NCBI RefSeq assembly: GCF_003284965.1
Contig: NZ_QMEW01000017.1
Coordinates: 1-64,000, forward strand
DNA from: Mycolicibacterium sp. GF69
Lineage (GTDB): Bacteria > Actinomycetota > Actinomycetes > Mycobacteriales > Mycobacteriaceae
Length of the DNA: 64,000 nt
Direction: 5' to 3'
Shown: piece after piece, positions 33,638-44,062 of the stretch
How positions within the stretch are numbered: the stretch's first letter is position 1
Layout: every line of letters starts with the position of its first letter
The notes under the pieces: generated by a model
Told to the model about the DNA's origin: nothing
Seen by the model: only the letters and a program-made list of their open reading frames with translations
Database searches by the model: none
Made by a program: the position numbers and the translations under genes

Positions 33638-34462
33638 TCAGCTGGCGACCAGTGTTCCGATCTTCTCACCCGCGACCGCCCGCGCGATATTGCCATCGGT
33701 GAGCAGGTTGAACACCAGGATCGGCATCCCGTTGTCCATGCACAGGCTGAACGCGGTGGCGTCGGCCACCTTGAGTCCGCGGTCGATGACCTCGCGGTGA
33801 CTGATCCGGGTGAGCAGTTCGGCGTCGGGGTGGTGACGCGGGTCGGCGGTGAAGACACCGTCGACGGCTTTGGCCATCAGCACGACCTCGGCGCCGATCT
33901 CCAGCGCGCGCTGGGCGGCGGTGGTGTCGGTGGAGAAATACGGCAGGCCCATCCCCGCCCCGAAGATGACCACGCGGCCCTTCTCGAGGTGGCGCACCGC
34001 GCGCAGCGGGATGTAGGGCTCAGCGACCTGACCCATGGCTATCGCCGTCTGGACGCGGGTCGCGATCCCTTCCTTCTCCAGGAAGTCCTGCAGGGCAAGG
34101 CTGTTCATGACGGTGCCGAGCATCCCCATGTAGTCGCTGCGGGTGCGCTCCATACCGCGTTGCTGCAGTTGGGCACCGCGGAAGAAGTTGCCGCCGCCGA
34201 TGACCACGGCGACCTGCACACCGCTGCGGACGACTTCGGCGATCTGACGCGCCACCAGGTGCACGACGTCGGGATCGAGGCCCACTCCCCCGCCGCCGAA
34301 CATCTCGCCGCCGAGCTTGAGCAGGACGCGGCTGTACATGGGGCGAATCGAGCCGTTGGGGCTGGCCGGAGCCGCCCCGGCGGCGACATCAGACTTCGGA
34401 GCCGCCCCGGCGGCGACATCAGATTCCGGAGCCGCCTGACCGGCGACGTTGGGGTCCGCCAT
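33638..34462 (-). CDS. pyrH: UMP kinase with a repeat-bearing N-terminal extension
   Basis: Hexameric amino-acid-kinase-fold enzyme phosphorylating UMP to UDP. The kinase core begins at [16 protein letters not shown]; further landmarks are [45 protein letters not shown] and TDPR-like [16 protein letters not shown]. With start ATG 34462 (AAAGGAGT three bases upstream) the protein has 274 residues, about 40 of them an extra N-terminal tail of Ala/Pro/Ser-rich repeats. The tail lies outside the catalytic fold and probably does not alter activity. Confidence 0.95.
   Translation of the reverse strand: MADPNVAGQAAPESDVAAGAAPKSDVAAGAAPASPNGSIRPMYSRVLLKLGGEMFGGGGVGLDPDVVHLVARQIAEVVRSGVQVAVVIGGGNFFRGAQLQQRGMERTRSDYMGMLGTVMNSLALQDFLEKEGIATRVQTAIAMGQVAEPYIPLRAVRHLEKGRVVIFGAGMGLPYFSTDTTAAQRALEIGAEVVLMAKAVDGVFTADPRHHPDAELLTRISHREVIDRGLKVADATAFSLCMDNGMPILVFNLLTDGNIARAVAGEKIGTLVAS
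34367..34436 (-). repeat. 30-bp tandem repeat in the pyrH N terminus
   Basis: Two full 30-base units (34367-34396, 34397-34426) and ten bases of a third encode [10 protein letters not shown] and [10 protein letters not shown] then AAP. The two units differ at only two or three bases, so the duplication is recent, and the period is a multiple of three so the frame holds. Confidence 0.85.
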
Positions 34463-34509
34463 CCGACTCCTTTGGGGTCTCGCTGAGATGCCCCTCATCC
34501 TGCCTCATG

Positions 34510-35271
<762 letters not shown>

Positions 35272-35273
<2 letters not shown>

Positions 35274-35697
35274 GGATGTGCCGCCGGAAGACAAGCCGCT
35301 GGGTTTCCTGTTGTCGCGGGTGGCGAACGCATTGCGCGCAGAGGTCACGACGACGGTCCTCGAACCCCTCGGCGTGGCGTTTCCCCAGTACCTGTGCATG
35401 CGGATGCTGTCGCACCATGCCGGGCGGTCCAACGCCGAACTGGCCCGCGACTTCAACGTCTCACCGCAGGCGATGAACATGGTGCTGCGCGGCCTGGAAG
35501 ACCGCGGCTTCGTCACCCGGCCCGCGCGTGTGCCGGCGGGCCGCTCTCTGCCGGCACAACTGACCCGTGAGGGGCGGGATCTGTTGGCCCGCACGGACTC
35601 CGGTGTGCGCGCAGCCGAACGCAAGTTGATGACCAACCTCACGCCGCGCCAACAACGCGAGTTCAAGCAGATTCTGGTGGCGCTCGGTACCGACTGA
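35272..35697 (+). CDS. MarR family regulator, Rv2887-like
   Basis: A 141-residue winged-helix repressor. Seen: PLGFLLSRVANALRAEVT, FPQYLCMRMLSHHAGRSNAEL, recognition helix VSPQAMNMVLRGLED and wing VPAGRSLPAQLTREG, then TPRQQREFKQIL. The pattern fits Rv2887, whose loss in M. tuberculosis raises Rv0560c expression. The position before the amidase and tsf also matches Rv2887. ATG 35272 is used; upstream TTG codons lie in the operator. Salicylate-type ligands are expected by homology. Confidence 0.9.
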
Positions 35698-35717
35698 GTT
35701 CTGCCAGACTACGGTCC

Positions 35718-36842
35718 ATGAAGATCGTGTTGGCGCCGGACTCGTTCAAAGAGTCGATGAGCGCCTCGGCAGCCGTCGACGCGATGCGGGCCGGCGTGAC
35801 GGCGGTCCTGCCGGCGGCCGAGGTCGTCGGCGTCCCGATGGCGGACGGCGGTGAGGGCACCGTCGACGCCGTCGTCGACGCGTTGCACGGCCGGCACATC
35901 GAAGTACCGGTGTCCGACCCGCTCGGTCGCACGATCACCGCCCGTTACGGCTATGTGCCGCTGCGCCAACTTGCCGTGATCGAGATGGCGGCCGCGGCCG
36001 GCCTGGAACTCGTCCCGCCCGACCAGCGAGATATCCTGTGCGCCAGCACGTTCGGAGTCGGTGAACTGATCCTCTCTGCCCTGGACCGCGGTGCGGAGGA
36101 TTTCCTGATCGGGCTGGGCGGATCGGCCACCAACGACGGCGGGACGGGCATGCTCACCGCGCTGGGCGCGAAGTTCCTCGACGCCGACGGCGAACCGCTG
36201 GCGCCCGGCGGCGCCGATCTCGTACGGCTTGAGCGCATCGACCTGACCCATCTCGATCCGCGCCTGCGCGACGTGCGCATCCGCGTGGCCTCCGACGTCA
36301 CCGCGCCGCTGCTCGGGGGAAGCGGAGCCAGCGCGGTGTTCGGTCCGCAGAAGGGCGCCGGCCCCGCTGATGTGACACGACTCGAGTCGGGCCTGTCCCG
36401 GCTGGCCACCGTAGCGTCGGCGACGCTCGGCGGCACACAGCCACAGCGTGCCGGGGCGGGTGCGGCGGGCGGGCTGGGCTTTGCCCTCGTCGAATTCCTC
36501 GGCGCGGCAAGCAAACCCGGAGCCCAGGAGGTCGCAGAAACTGTGGGGCTGGCTCGGGCGCTGCTCGGCGCCGACTGGGTTTTCACCGGCGAGGGTAGCG
36601 TCGACGCACAGACCGTCATGGGCAAGACGCCGTTTGGTGTCGCCCAGGCCGCAGCGCGCGCCGGTGCACGGGTGATCATCTTTGCGGGCCGCGTCGTCCC
36701 CGACGCCGCCGTGCTGCTCGATCACGGCGTCGACCGGCTCGTCGCGATCACCGCCGAAGGCACGCCCATCGAACAGGCGCTTCGCGACGGCGCCGACTCG
36801 CTGACCCGCGCCGTCGCCGAAGTCTGCCGCGACCTCGCCTGA
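35718..36842 (+). CDS. glycerate kinase
   Basis: Class II-type glycerate kinase (GarK/GlxK family), 374 residues, phosphorylating D-glycerate. Seen: MKIVLAPDSFKESMSA start, VGVPMADGGEGTVDA, GLGGSATNDGGTGML, RIRVASDVTAPLLGG and TGEGSVDAQTVMGKTPFGVA, all diagnostic of the family. It lies 20 bases after the MarR gene in the same direction and may share its transcript. It is convergent with the amidase. Glycerate would come from glyoxylate or serine routes; no such genes are adjacent. Confidence 0.93.
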   Translation: MKIVLAPDSFKESMSASAAVDAMRAGVTAVLPAAEVVGVPMADGGEGTVDAVVDALHGRHIEVPVSDPLGRTITARYGYVPLRQLAVIEMAAAAGLELVPPDQRDILCASTFGVGELILSALDRGAEDFLIGLGGSATNDGGTGMLTALGAKFLDADGEPLAPGGADLVRLERIDLTHLDPRLRDVRIRVASDVTAPLLGGSGASAVFGPQKGAGPADVTRLESGLSRLATVASATLGGTQPQRAGAGAAGGLGFALVEFLGAASKPGAQEVAETVGLARALLGADWVFTGEGSVDAQTVMGKTPFGVAQAAARAGARVIIFAGRVVPDAAVLLDHGVDRLVAITAEGTPIEQALRDGADSLTRAVAEVCRDLA

Positions 36843-36848
36843 CGCGGA

Positions 36849-38300
36849 TCAGTCCTGGATGCGCCGCCAGGGCCGAGCTTCCTCGAGCTCGTAGGCCAAC
36901 TGCAGCAGCCGGCCCTCCTGACCCATCGGCGCGGCGAACATCATGCCGACGGGCAGACCCGACGCGGATTCGCCGAGGGGCAACGAGATCGCCGGCTCCC
37001 CGGTGGCGTTCTGCAGAGGTGTGAACGCCACCCACTCGATGAGGCGGTCGATGATCTGCTGGTAGTCGAGGGTTGGGTCGAGGTGACCGATCCGGGGCGT
37101 GACGTCGGCAAGCGTCGGCATCAGCACGACGTCGTAGGCCTTGGTGACGCGCGAGGTGGCCTGGCGCACCCTGGCCAGCCGCGCGACCGCCGCCGGCAGC
37201 CGGTGCAGGTTCCGCGATGCATGACGGTCCAGCCCAAGTGTCAGGTTGTCGAGACGACCGCGGTCGAAGCTGGTGCCGAAGGTACGGCGTCCACCGCGCA
37301 CGAGCGCGAACGCCAGAAACGCCCAGTACAGCAGGAAGTCGTCCATGAACTGGGACGGCACCGGATTGTCGATCACCGTGACCTGGTGTCCCAGCTCCTC
37401 CAGCAGCGCGGCACTCTTCAGCGTGAGCTCGCGCACCTCGGGGCTGGCTTCCCGCGCGATCGACTGGGTGCAGACGGCGACCCGCAGCCGCTGTGTCGCG
37501 GGACCGGAGACGTCGCCGATCACAGGTAGCCGCGGATTGCGATACACCCGCTCTATCTCGCGATAGAACGCCGCGGTGTCGCGGACGGAGCGCGTGACCA
37601 CGCCGTTGGCGACGATGCGCAACGGCATCTGCCGCAGTTTGCGGTCCAGCGGCAGCCGTCCGCGCGAGGGCTTCAGACCCACTAAACCGTTGCAGGACGC
37701 CGGGATTCGGATCGATCCGCCGCCGTCGTTGGCGTGCGCGATCGGTACCGCGCCGGCGGCGACGAACGCCGCAGAGCCCGACGACGAGGCTCCCGCGGTG
37801 TGTTCGAGGTTCCACGGGTTACGCACCGGCCCCAGACGGGGATGCTCGGCCGAGGCGCTGAACCCGAACTCCGACAGCCGCGTCTTGCCCAGCGGCGCCA
37901 GACCCGTCGCGAGAAACGACCGCGCGAAGTCGCCGTGGCCGCGCTCCGGGCGCGGATCCCAGGCGTCGGCGCCGTTCATCGTCGGCATGCCGGCAACCGC
38001 GACGTTGTCCTTGAAATAGGACGGTACGCCGTTGAAGTAACCGCCGTAGGCCCGTGGCGCGGACGCGCGGGTCCGCGCCTGCTCGGATGCCTCGAACGCC
38101 AGACCGTTCAGCGCCGGGTTGACGGACTCCGTTCGCGCGAGCGCAGCGTCGACCAGTTCGGCTCGCGATACCGCGCCCGACTGCAGTGCCGCCACCAGCC
38201 CGACGGCGTCGAGATCGCCCAGGGCGTCGTCGCCGAAGGCGTGACACCTGCCCCCTGCATTCCGGCCCTCTACATTTCGGGGCTCATCGCTTGGACCCAT
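36849..38300 (-). CDS. amidase signature family protein
   Basis: A 483-residue amidase matching the position of amiC (Rv2888c) in M. tuberculosis. Seen: catalytic Lys in SYFKDNVAVAG near 92, the Gly/Ser-rich signature AGASSSGSAAFVAAGAVPIA with the cis-Ser and GGSIRIPASCNGLVGLKPSRG with the nucleophile Ser. It would hydrolyse a carboxamide; the substrate is unknown and it is not the GatCAB subunit, given the lack of gatB/C nearby. The tsf terminator hairpin at 38365 lies just upstream, so it needs its own promoter. Confidence 0.9.
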   Translation of the reverse strand: MGPSDEPRNVEGRNAGGRCHAFGDDALGDLDAVGLVAALQSGAVSRAELVDAALARTESVNPALNGLAFEASEQARTRASAPRAYGGYFNGVPSYFKDNVAVAGMPTMNGADAWDPRPERGHGDFARSFLATGLAPLGKTRLSEFGFSASAEHPRLGPVRNPWNLEHTAGASSSGSAAFVAAGAVPIAHANDGGGSIRIPASCNGLVGLKPSRGRLPLDRKLRQMPLRIVANGVVTRSVRDTAAFYREIERVYRNPRLPVIGDVSGPATQRLRVAVCTQSIAREASPEVRELTLKSAALLEELGHQVTVIDNPVPSQFMDDFLLYWAFLAFALVRGGRRTFGTSFDRGRLDNLTLGLDRHASRNLHRLPAAVARLARVRQATSRVTKAYDVVLMPTLADVTPRIGHLDPTLDYQQIIDRLIEWVAFTPLQNATGEPAISLPLGESASGLPVGMMFAAPMGQEGRLLQLAYELEEARPWRRIQD

Positions 38301-38364
38301 CCTGCGACGGTACCAACTCGTACCGAGGGCTGGGCGCGGAGCGCCGACAACTCCAGCAACACGC

Positions 38365-38419
38365 GAGCGCTCACCCTCGTACGGTGTCCGGCGTCCGGGC
38401 CGTACGGGGATGAGCGCTC
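38365..38419 (-). terminator. strong hairpin downstream of tsf
   Basis: Arms 38365-38384 and 38400-38419 (GAGCGCTCA... with ...TGAGCGCTC) pair at 18 of 20 positions around a 15-base loop, 13 bases past the tsf stop on the reverse strand. This is the best stem in the window and should end the rpsB-tsf transcript. It lacks a U-tract, as usual in mycobacteria. Confidence 0.8.
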
Positions 38420-38432
38420 GGCGTGCGGCGTT

Positions 38433-39260
38433 CTAGGCTTGGCCGACCTCGAAGCGGGCGAACCGGGTCACGGTCACCCCCGCCTCGTCGAGCAGCGCCT
38501 TGACGGTCTTCTTGTTGTCGGACACCGACGGCTGGTCGAGCAGCACGACGTCCTTGTAGAAGCCGGTGACCCGACCCTCGACGATCTTGGGCAGCGCCTG
38601 CTCGGGCTTGCCCTCGTTGCGGGCGGTCTCCTCGGCGATGCGCCGCTCATTGGCGACGACATCCTCCGGGACGTCCTCCCGGGTGAGGTACTTGGCCTTC
38701 AACGCGGCGATCTGCAGGGCGACGGCGTGGGCCGCCTGCTCGTCGGATCCGGTGTATTCCACCAGCACACCGACGGCCGGCGGCAGGTCCGCGGCACGCT
38801 TGTGCAGGTAGGTCTCGACGGTGCCGTCGAAGTAGGCGACGCGACGCAGTTCCAGCTTCTCGCCGATCTTGGCCGACAGGTCGGCGATGACCTGCTCGAC
38901 CGTAGGGGTCGCCTGACCGTCAGAAATCGGAGCGGCCTTCAGCGCGTCGACGTCGTTCGCCTTGGCAGCCGCCGCCGCGGCGACGATCTGCTCGGCGACC
39001 GACTGGAACTCGGCGTTCTTGGCGACGAAGTCGGTCTCCGAGTTCAATTCGATCAGCGCGCCGTCCTTCGCGGCCACCAGACCCTCGGCGGTCGCACGCT
39101 CGGCGCGCTTACCGACATCCTTGGCGCCTTTGATGCGCAGCAGTTCGACGGCCTTGTCGAAATCGCCGCCCGCCTCGACGAGCGCGTTCTTGCTGTCGAG
39201 CATGCCGGCGCCGGTCAGCTCCCGCAGTCGCTTGACGTCGGCAGCGGTGTAGTTAGCCAT
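38433..39260 (-). CDS. tsf: elongation factor Ts
   Basis: Nucleotide-exchange factor for EF-Tu, 275 residues. Seen: [20 protein letters not shown], the conserved [47 protein letters not shown] and [19 protein letters not shown]. Follows rpsB by 12 bases and is followed by a strong hairpin, giving the classical rpsB-tsf operon. Confidence 0.98.
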   Translation of the reverse strand: MANYTAADVKRLRELTGAGMLDSKNALVEAGGDFDKAVELLRIKGAKDVGKRAERATAEGLVAAKDGALIELNSETDFVAKNAEFQSVAEQIVAAAAAAKANDVDALKAAPISDGQATPTVEQVIADLSAKIGEKLELRRVAYFDGTVETYLHKRAADLPPAVGVLVEYTGSDEQAAHAVALQIAALKAKYLTREDVPEDVVANERRIAEETARNEGKPEQALPKIVEGRVTGFYKDVVLLDQPSVSDNKKTVKALLDEAGVTVTRFARFEVGQA

Positions 39261-39272
39261 ATCAGCCTTCTC

Positions 39273-40154
39273 TTACGGGTTCTGGGTGGGTTTCGGTTCG
39301 GTCTGGACTTCCGCCTCGGGGGTGCCCGGTGCGGCACCTGCGGCGGTCGGGGACGCGGTCGCCGTGCTCGTCGCCGAGGCCAGCAGCTCCTGCTCCCACT
39401 CGGCGAGCGGCTCGGCGTCCACAGAACCCTGGCCGGCATCCGGCTTGTCGCCGTCGCGGCCGACACCCGCGCGGGCCTGCAGCCCCTCGGCGACCGCGGC
39501 GGCGATGACTCTGGTCAGCAGCGCGGCCGACCGGATCGCATCGTCGTTGCCAGGGATCGGGTAGTCGACCAGATCGGGATCGCAGTTGGTGTCGAGAATC
39601 GCGATGACCGGGATGCCCAGCTTGCGCGCCTCACCGACCGCGATGTGCTCCTTGTTGGTGTCGACGACCCAGACGGCCGAGGGCACCTTGGCCATGTCCC
39701 GGATACCGCCGAGGCTGCGCTCGAGCTTGTTCTTCTCGCGGGTCAGCATCAGGATTTCCTTCTTGGTGCGACCCTCGAACCCGCCGGTCTGCTCCATCGT
39801 CTCGAGTTCCTTGAGACGCTGCAGCCGCTTGTGCACGGTCGAGAAGTTGGTGAGCATGCCGCCCAGCCAGCGCTGGTTCACATAGGGCATGCCGACACGG
39901 GTGGCCTCTTCGGCGATCGACTCCTGCGCCTGCTTCTTGGTGCCGACGAACATGATCGTGCCGCCGTGCGCGACGGTTTCCTTGACGAACTCGTATGCCT
40001 TGTCGATGTAGGTCAGCGTCTGCTGCAGGTCGATGATGTAGATGCCGTTGCGGTCGGTGAAGATGAACCGCTTCATCTTGGGATTCCAGCGACGGGTCTG
40101 GTGCCCGAAGTGGGTGCCGCTGTCGAGCAGCTGTTTCATGGTCACAACAGCCAT
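39273..40154 (-). CDS. rpsB: 30S ribosomal protein S2
   Basis: Small-subunit protein S2, 293 residues. Seen: [61 protein letters not shown] and [14 protein letters not shown]. The body is followed by an acidic, Ala/Thr/Pro-rich C-terminal tail of roughly 50 residues (from about GDKPDAG), common in actinobacterial S2 and probably disordered. ATG 40154 is preceded by AAAAGGAACG. Confidence 0.98.
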   Translation of the reverse strand: MAVVTMKQLLDSGTHFGHQTRRWNPKMKRFIFTDRNGIYIIDLQQTLTYIDKAYEFVKETVAHGGTIMFVGTKKQAQESIAEEATRVGMPYVNQRWLGGMLTNFSTVHKRLQRLKELETMEQTGGFEGRTKKEILMLTREKNKLERSLGGIRDMAKVPSAVWVVDTNKEHIAVGEARKLGIPVIAILDTNCDPDLVDYPIPGNDDAIRSAALLTRVIAAAVAEGLQARAGVGRDGDKPDAGQGSVDAEPLAEWEQELLASATSTATASPTAAGAAPGTPEAEVQTEPKPTQNP

Positions 40155-40438
40155 GAGTCGTTCCTTTTCGTCGGTTGATGCCGGCGCCGGGTGACGCCTG
40201 GCCCTGGTGACTGCTCGGAATGCCAGACCCGTCTCGAAATCCGAGTCGGGACCGACGGCATCCGGGATACGACCTAGTGGAACGGGTCGTGCGCAGACAC
40301 GCGAAGTCAGCCCGCGCAAGCGAGCTGCGGTTAGCAGTTTACACCGTGTGCAGGGGTGCTTTTTCCACACCGACCTGGTCATCCACAGATCGCCGCCGGG
40401 GTCTGGCGTCGTTCGCCTTCGCGCGCTGAGCTGGGCCG
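40155..40438. promoter_or_regulatory. rpsB leader and divergent promoter region
   Basis: This 284-base gap separates rpsB (reverse) from the M23 peptidase (forward). On the reverse strand TAAACT at 40341-40336 fits the mycobacterial -10 TANNNT pattern and would give a long rpsB leader of about 175 bases; no good -35 is seen. Such a leader leaves room for S2-type autoregulation, but no specific structure is claimed. Confidence 0.4.
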
Positions 40439-40939
40439 ATGCGATGGATTACGGCGACGGCCGCTGTGATGACGTCGGCGCTGGTCTGGGCGACGCCCGC
40501 AGGCGCAGAGCCGGGCCGACTGGCCTGGCCGCTTCGGCCGCGCCCCGAAGTGACGCGGGTCTTCGACGCCGCCACGCCCAACTGGACAACCGGCCACCGT
40601 GGCGTCGACCTGGCGGGAGCGCCGGGCCAACCCGTAATCGCAGCGGCCGGCGGCACCGTCGTCTTCGCCGGTGAACTGGCGGGCCGGCCGGTCGTCTCGA
40701 TCGCTCACCCGGGCGGGCTGCGGACGAGCTACGAACCGGTTCGGCCGACGGTGACCCGGGGACAACACGTCGGCCCCGAAGCGGTGATCGGCGCGCTGGA
40801 GTCCGGGCATCGCGGCTGCCCGGCCTCGGCGTGTCTGCATTGGGGCGCGATGTGGGGACCGGCCTCGCGGGCGGATTATGTCGATCCGCTCGGACTGGTG
40901 ATCACCACCCCGATCCGCCTCAAACCGCTCACCGGCTGA
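40439..40939 (+). CDS. secreted M23 (LytM-type) peptidase
   Basis: A 166-residue exported protein with an N-terminal signal peptide ([18 protein letters not shown]) and an M23 domain. Seen: [15 protein letters not shown] with metal ligands His and Asp, [14 protein letters not shown], and ACLHWGAM where the usual HxH is reduced to LHWG with one His kept. In M. tuberculosis the same place next to rpsB holds Rv2891, a similar protein. Either a zinc endopeptidase of peptidoglycan or an activator with a degenerate site. Confidence 0.86.
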   Translation: MRWITATAAVMTSALVWATPAGAEPGRLAWPLRPRPEVTRVFDAATPNWTTGHRGVDLAGAPGQPVIAAAGGTVVFAGELAGRPVVSIAHPGGLRTSYEPVRPTVTRGQHVGPEAVIGALESGHRGCPASACLHWGAMWGPASRADYVDPLGLVITTPIRLKPLTG

Positions 40940-40982
40940 AGTGTCTTGCACGACCGGGAGCGTGCACCCTTCGCGGGAGCGA

Positions 40983-41870
40983 TCAAGCTGCTGCCGTGAG
41001 CGTGGAGAGGAACTCGAGTATGGCCGCCACGACGACATCGGGCCGGTCGCGCTGCACCCAATGCGCCGCGCCCGCAACCACTTCCAGACGGGCATCCGGC
41101 ATGAGCTCGGCCGCCGCCCGCGCCGCCGCGAGCGGCACGCTGGTGTCTTTGTCCCCGTGCACGATCAGCGCCGGACGAGGAAACGACGTCAGCCGCGCGC
41201 GGTAGTCGGTGGTGAGCCGGTTCCACCGGATCTGATCGCGCTGCCATTGACCGAACGCGTCGAATGCGTGTTCCGTTCGGGCGGCCGACAGGATCTCGTC
41301 GAGCAGTTCGGGGGTGCGTTGCGCAGGATCGTGGATTAGGGCCGGAACGATCCGCTTCATCGCACGTGGGCTATTGCCGGACCACCTGGTCACGGCCGCT
41401 AGCACCCCGGTCCGCAGCGCCAGCCACGTCAGCGCCTGCCGTACGCCCGACAGCGGACCGTCCGACAGCCTCGGCATGAGGCCGTAGCTACCCAACAGCA
41501 TTGCCCCGGTTACCCTTTCGGGCCGTTCCAACACATGGCCGATCGTCATCCCGCCGCCCAGCGACAGCCCGCCGATCGCATAGCGGTCGAGGCCGAGCGC
41601 ATCGACGAACTCTCGCACGTAGCCCACCAACCGGTCCTGAGTCGACGGCCACGGCGCGGGAGGGCTCTGTCCGTAGCCCGGATGATCGGGCGCGAGCACC
41701 CGATAGCCGTCGGCCGCCAGCCGAGATCCGACGCCGCCCCAGGACAGCGACGCGCTATCCACACCGCCGCCGTGCAGCAACACCACCGTCGCTGCGCGGC
41801 CGGTATGCGAGGGCGCCCACTCGAGATAGCTCACGGCCCCCCACGACAGCCCGACAGTCGACCTGCTCAC
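40983..41870 (-). CDS. alpha/beta hydrolase
   Basis: A 295-residue hydrolase. Seen: oxyanion segment VVLLHGGGVDSASL, VLAPDHPGYGQSPP, nucleophile elbow GGLSLGGGMTIG, Asp in LIVHGDKDTSVPL and His in VAGAAHWVQRDRP. Typical ester, epoxide or C-C bond hydrolase family; specificity cannot be read. It occupies the place where M. tuberculosis has PPE and oxidoreductase genes (Rv2892c-Rv2893), so it is accessory. Confidence 0.87.
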   Translation of the reverse strand: MSRSTVGLSWGAVSYLEWAPSHTGRAATVVLLHGGGVDSASLSWGGVGSRLAADGYRVLAPDHPGYGQSPPAPWPSTQDRLVGYVREFVDALGLDRYAIGGLSLGGGMTIGHVLERPERVTGAMLLGSYGLMPRLSDGPLSGVRQALTWLALRTGVLAAVTRWSGNSPRAMKRIVPALIHDPAQRTPELLDEILSAARTEHAFDAFGQWQRDQIRWNRLTTDYRARLTSFPRPALIVHGDKDTSVPLAAARAAAELMPDARLEVVAGAAHWVQRDRPDVVVAAILEFLSTLTAAA

Positions 41871-41940
41871 GTTTCCTCCTTCAGTGAGTTCGGTGCGCTC
41901 GCAATCGCTCAGCGGCTAGTAGGGCACCGAAATCACCCGA

Positions 41941-42843
41941 TTACGCGCGGGGGTGAGCCTGGTCGTGCACAGCGCGCAGCCGCGCGACCGTCACATGGGT
42001 GTAGAGCTGTGTGGTCGCGAGTGTGGAATGGCCGAGCAGTTCCTGTACGACGCGCAGGTCGGCGCCGCCCTCGAGCAGATGCGTGGCCGCGCTGTGCCGC
42101 AAACCGTGCGGTCCGATGTCCGGCGCGCCGTCGACCGCGGACACCGTCTGGTGTACGACCGTGCGTGCCTGCCGCGGGTCGAGCCGACGCCCGCGCGCAC
42201 CCAACAGCAGGGCCGGCCCAGAATCCGCCGTCACCAACGCAGGCCTGCCGTCGTCGAGCCACGCCGTCAGCGCCGCTTGCGCGGGCGCACCGAACGGTAC
42301 GGTGCGCTGCTTGTTGCCCTTGCCCAGCACGCGTAGCAGTCGCCGCGGCATGTCGATGTCGTCGATGTCGAGGCCGCACAACTCGCTGACACGAATCCCG
42401 GTGGCGTACAACAACTCCACGATCAGCAGGTCGCGTAGCGCCAGCGGCTCACCTTCTTGCGCACCGGATTTCGCTGCTGCCATCGCGTCAAGCGCTTGGT
42501 CTTCCCGCAACACCGAGGGCAGTGCGCGGCGAGCTTTGGGCACCTGGAGTCGAGTCGCCGGGTCGTTCTCGATCAGTCCGCGCCGCAGCGCCCACGCGGT
42601 GAACGTCTTCACCGACGAGGTGCGCCGGGCCAACGTCGTGCGTGCGGCACCCGCAGCGGCCTGCGCGGCCAGCCACGACCTCAGCAACGGCAGGTTCAGT
42701 CCGGCCAGGCGCGCGTCTCCCACACGATCGGCCATGAACTCGAACAGCGATCGCAGATCACCGAGGTAGGCCCGCCGGGTGTGCTCGGAGCGGCCGCGCT
42801 CCAGTGCGAGGTACTCGTCGAAATCCTCGAGGACGGCATCCAC
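41941..42843 (-). CDS. xerC: tyrosine recombinase XerC
   Basis: Site-specific recombinase that with XerD resolves chromosome dimers at dif. Length 300 is normal. Seen: SAM-like N domain ([21 protein letters not shown]), then catalytic Arg in [11 protein letters not shown], Lys in [26 protein letters not shown] (His and Arg), [14 protein letters not shown] with the final His and nucleophile Tyr. Starts with GTG 42843. Its position before dprA and comM matches mycobacterial cores, so it is not an integrase of a mobile element. Confidence 0.95.
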   Translation of the reverse strand: MDAVLEDFDEYLALERGRSEHTRRAYLGDLRSLFEFMADRVGDARLAGLNLPLLRSWLAAQAAAGAARTTLARRTSSVKTFTAWALRRGLIENDPATRLQVPKARRALPSVLREDQALDAMAAAKSGAQEGEPLALRDLLIVELLYATGIRVSELCGLDIDDIDMPRRLLRVLGKGNKQRTVPFGAPAQAALTAWLDDGRPALVTADSGPALLLGARGRRLDPRQARTVVHQTVSAVDGAPDIGPHGLRHSAATHLLEGGADLRVVQELLGHSTLATTQLYTHVTVARLRAVHDQAHPRA

Positions 42844-42874
42844 GTCCCAACCGTCGCAGACGCGGACCGCAACG

Positions 42875-44035
42875 TCAGCTGACGCGCCGCAGCGTGTCCG
42901 GAGTGAGATCGGCCAGCGTCGGATAGCCGTCGACGGCCATCGTCAGATCGGCGTCGGCCAGCAGCGAGCGCAGCACGTGCACGATGCCGTCCACACCGCC
43001 GAGCGCCAGTCCGTACGCATACGGCCGTCCTATCCCGACCGCGGTGGCGCCAAGCGCGAGTGCCTTGACGATGTCGGCGCCGCTGCGGATACCGGAGTCG
43101 AACAGCACCGGCAACCCGTCGACCGCCTCCACCACGCCCGGCAGGCAGTCGATGGCCGGCAGGCCGCCGTTGGCTTGCCGGCCACCGTGGTTGGAGCAGT
43201 AGATCGCATCGACGCCGGCGTCCTTGGCGCGTCGTGCGTCGTCGGGATGGCAGATGCCCTTGACGATGAGCGGCAGGTCGGTCAGCGACCGCAACCACGG
43301 CAGATCGTCCCAGGTCAGCGGATTACCGAACAGGCTTACCCAGTGCAGGACGGCCGCCTGCGGATTCTCCTCGGGCGGCTGTGCCAGGCCGGCGCGAAAC
43401 ACCGGGTCGCTGGTGTAGTTCGCCAGACAACGCCCCCGCAGCTGCGGGAAGTTCGACGTCGACAGGTCGCGAGGCCGCCAACCCGGCACCCAGGTGTCGA
43501 GGGTGACGATGATCCCTTTGTATCCGGCGGCCTCGGCGCGGTGGACGAAGCTGGCCGCCAACTCGCGGTCGGTCGGTGTGTACAACTGGAAAAAGCCAGG
43601 GGTGTCACCGAATTCGGCCGCGATGTCCTCCAGCGGGTCCTCGGTCAAAGTAGAGACGACCATCGGCACACCGGTGCGCGCGGCGGCCCGGGCGGTTGCG
43701 AGGTCACCGTGCCCGTCCTGCGCACAGATGCCGATCACCCCGATCGGGGCCATGAACACCGGCGAGGGCAACGTCATGCCGAACAGGTCGACCGAGAGGT
43801 CGCGCTCGCGGGTCGCGCGGAACATCCGGGGCATCAGACCCCAGCTGTCGAATGCGGTGCGGTTGACCCGCTGCGTGCGCTCGTCACCGGCGCCGCCCGC
43901 CACATAGGAGTACACCGACGGCGGCATGGCCGACTCCGCTTTGGCCTCCCAATCCGTGAACGTCATCGGCAACTTCGGCACGATGCCGGACAGACCCTGC
44001 AGGTAGATCTCGAACTGATAGTTACCGAACGTCAT
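42875..44035 (-). CDS. FMN-dependent alpha-hydroxy-acid oxidase, lactate 2-monooxygenase-like
   Basis: A 386-residue FMN enzyme. Seen: [70 protein letters not shown], catalytic pair YCSNHGGRQ with His and Arg, and [20 protein letters not shown]. From memory it follows M. smegmatis lactate 2-monooxygenase closely along its length, which turns lactate and O2 into acetate and CO2. Other alpha-hydroxy acids remain possible. It sits between xerC and the siderophore-interacting protein, where M. tuberculosis has no such gene. Confidence 0.9.
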   Translation of the reverse strand: MTFGNYQFEIYLQGLSGIVPKLPMTFTDWEAKAESAMPPSVYSYVAGGAGDERTQRVNRTAFDSWGLMPRMFRATRERDLSVDLFGMTLPSPVFMAPIGVIGICAQDGHGDLATARAAARTGVPMVVSTLTEDPLEDIAAEFGDTPGFFQLYTPTDRELAASFVHRAEAAGYKGIIVTLDTWVPGWRPRDLSTSNFPQLRGRCLANYTSDPVFRAGLAQPPEENPQAAVLHWVSLFGNPLTWDDLPWLRSLTDLPLIVKGICHPDDARRAKDAGVDAIYCSNHGGRQANGGLPAIDCLPGVVEAVDGLPVLFDSGIRSGADIVKALALGATAVGIGRPYAYGLALGGVDGIVHVLRSLLADADLTMAVDGYPTLADLTPDTLRRVS

Positions 44036-44062
44036 GCGACCAGCGTGCCAGGCCGCCGCCGG

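Noticed and set aside
34367..34436. 30-bp repeats as a small CRISPR array
   Set aside because: The units are directly adjacent without spacers and lie in frame in pyrH, so they are a coding tandem repeat.
37734..40178. Very long open frame of over 800 codons on the + strand
   Set aside because: It runs antisense to the amidase, tsf and rpsB, whose products are certain. High GC at third positions keeps the opposite frame open; its translation shows no known domain.
41941..42843. Tyrosine recombinase as sign of an integrated mobile element
   Set aside because: Its sequence blocks and its position between rpsB and dprA match the housekeeping XerC; no attachment repeats or phage genes lie nearby.
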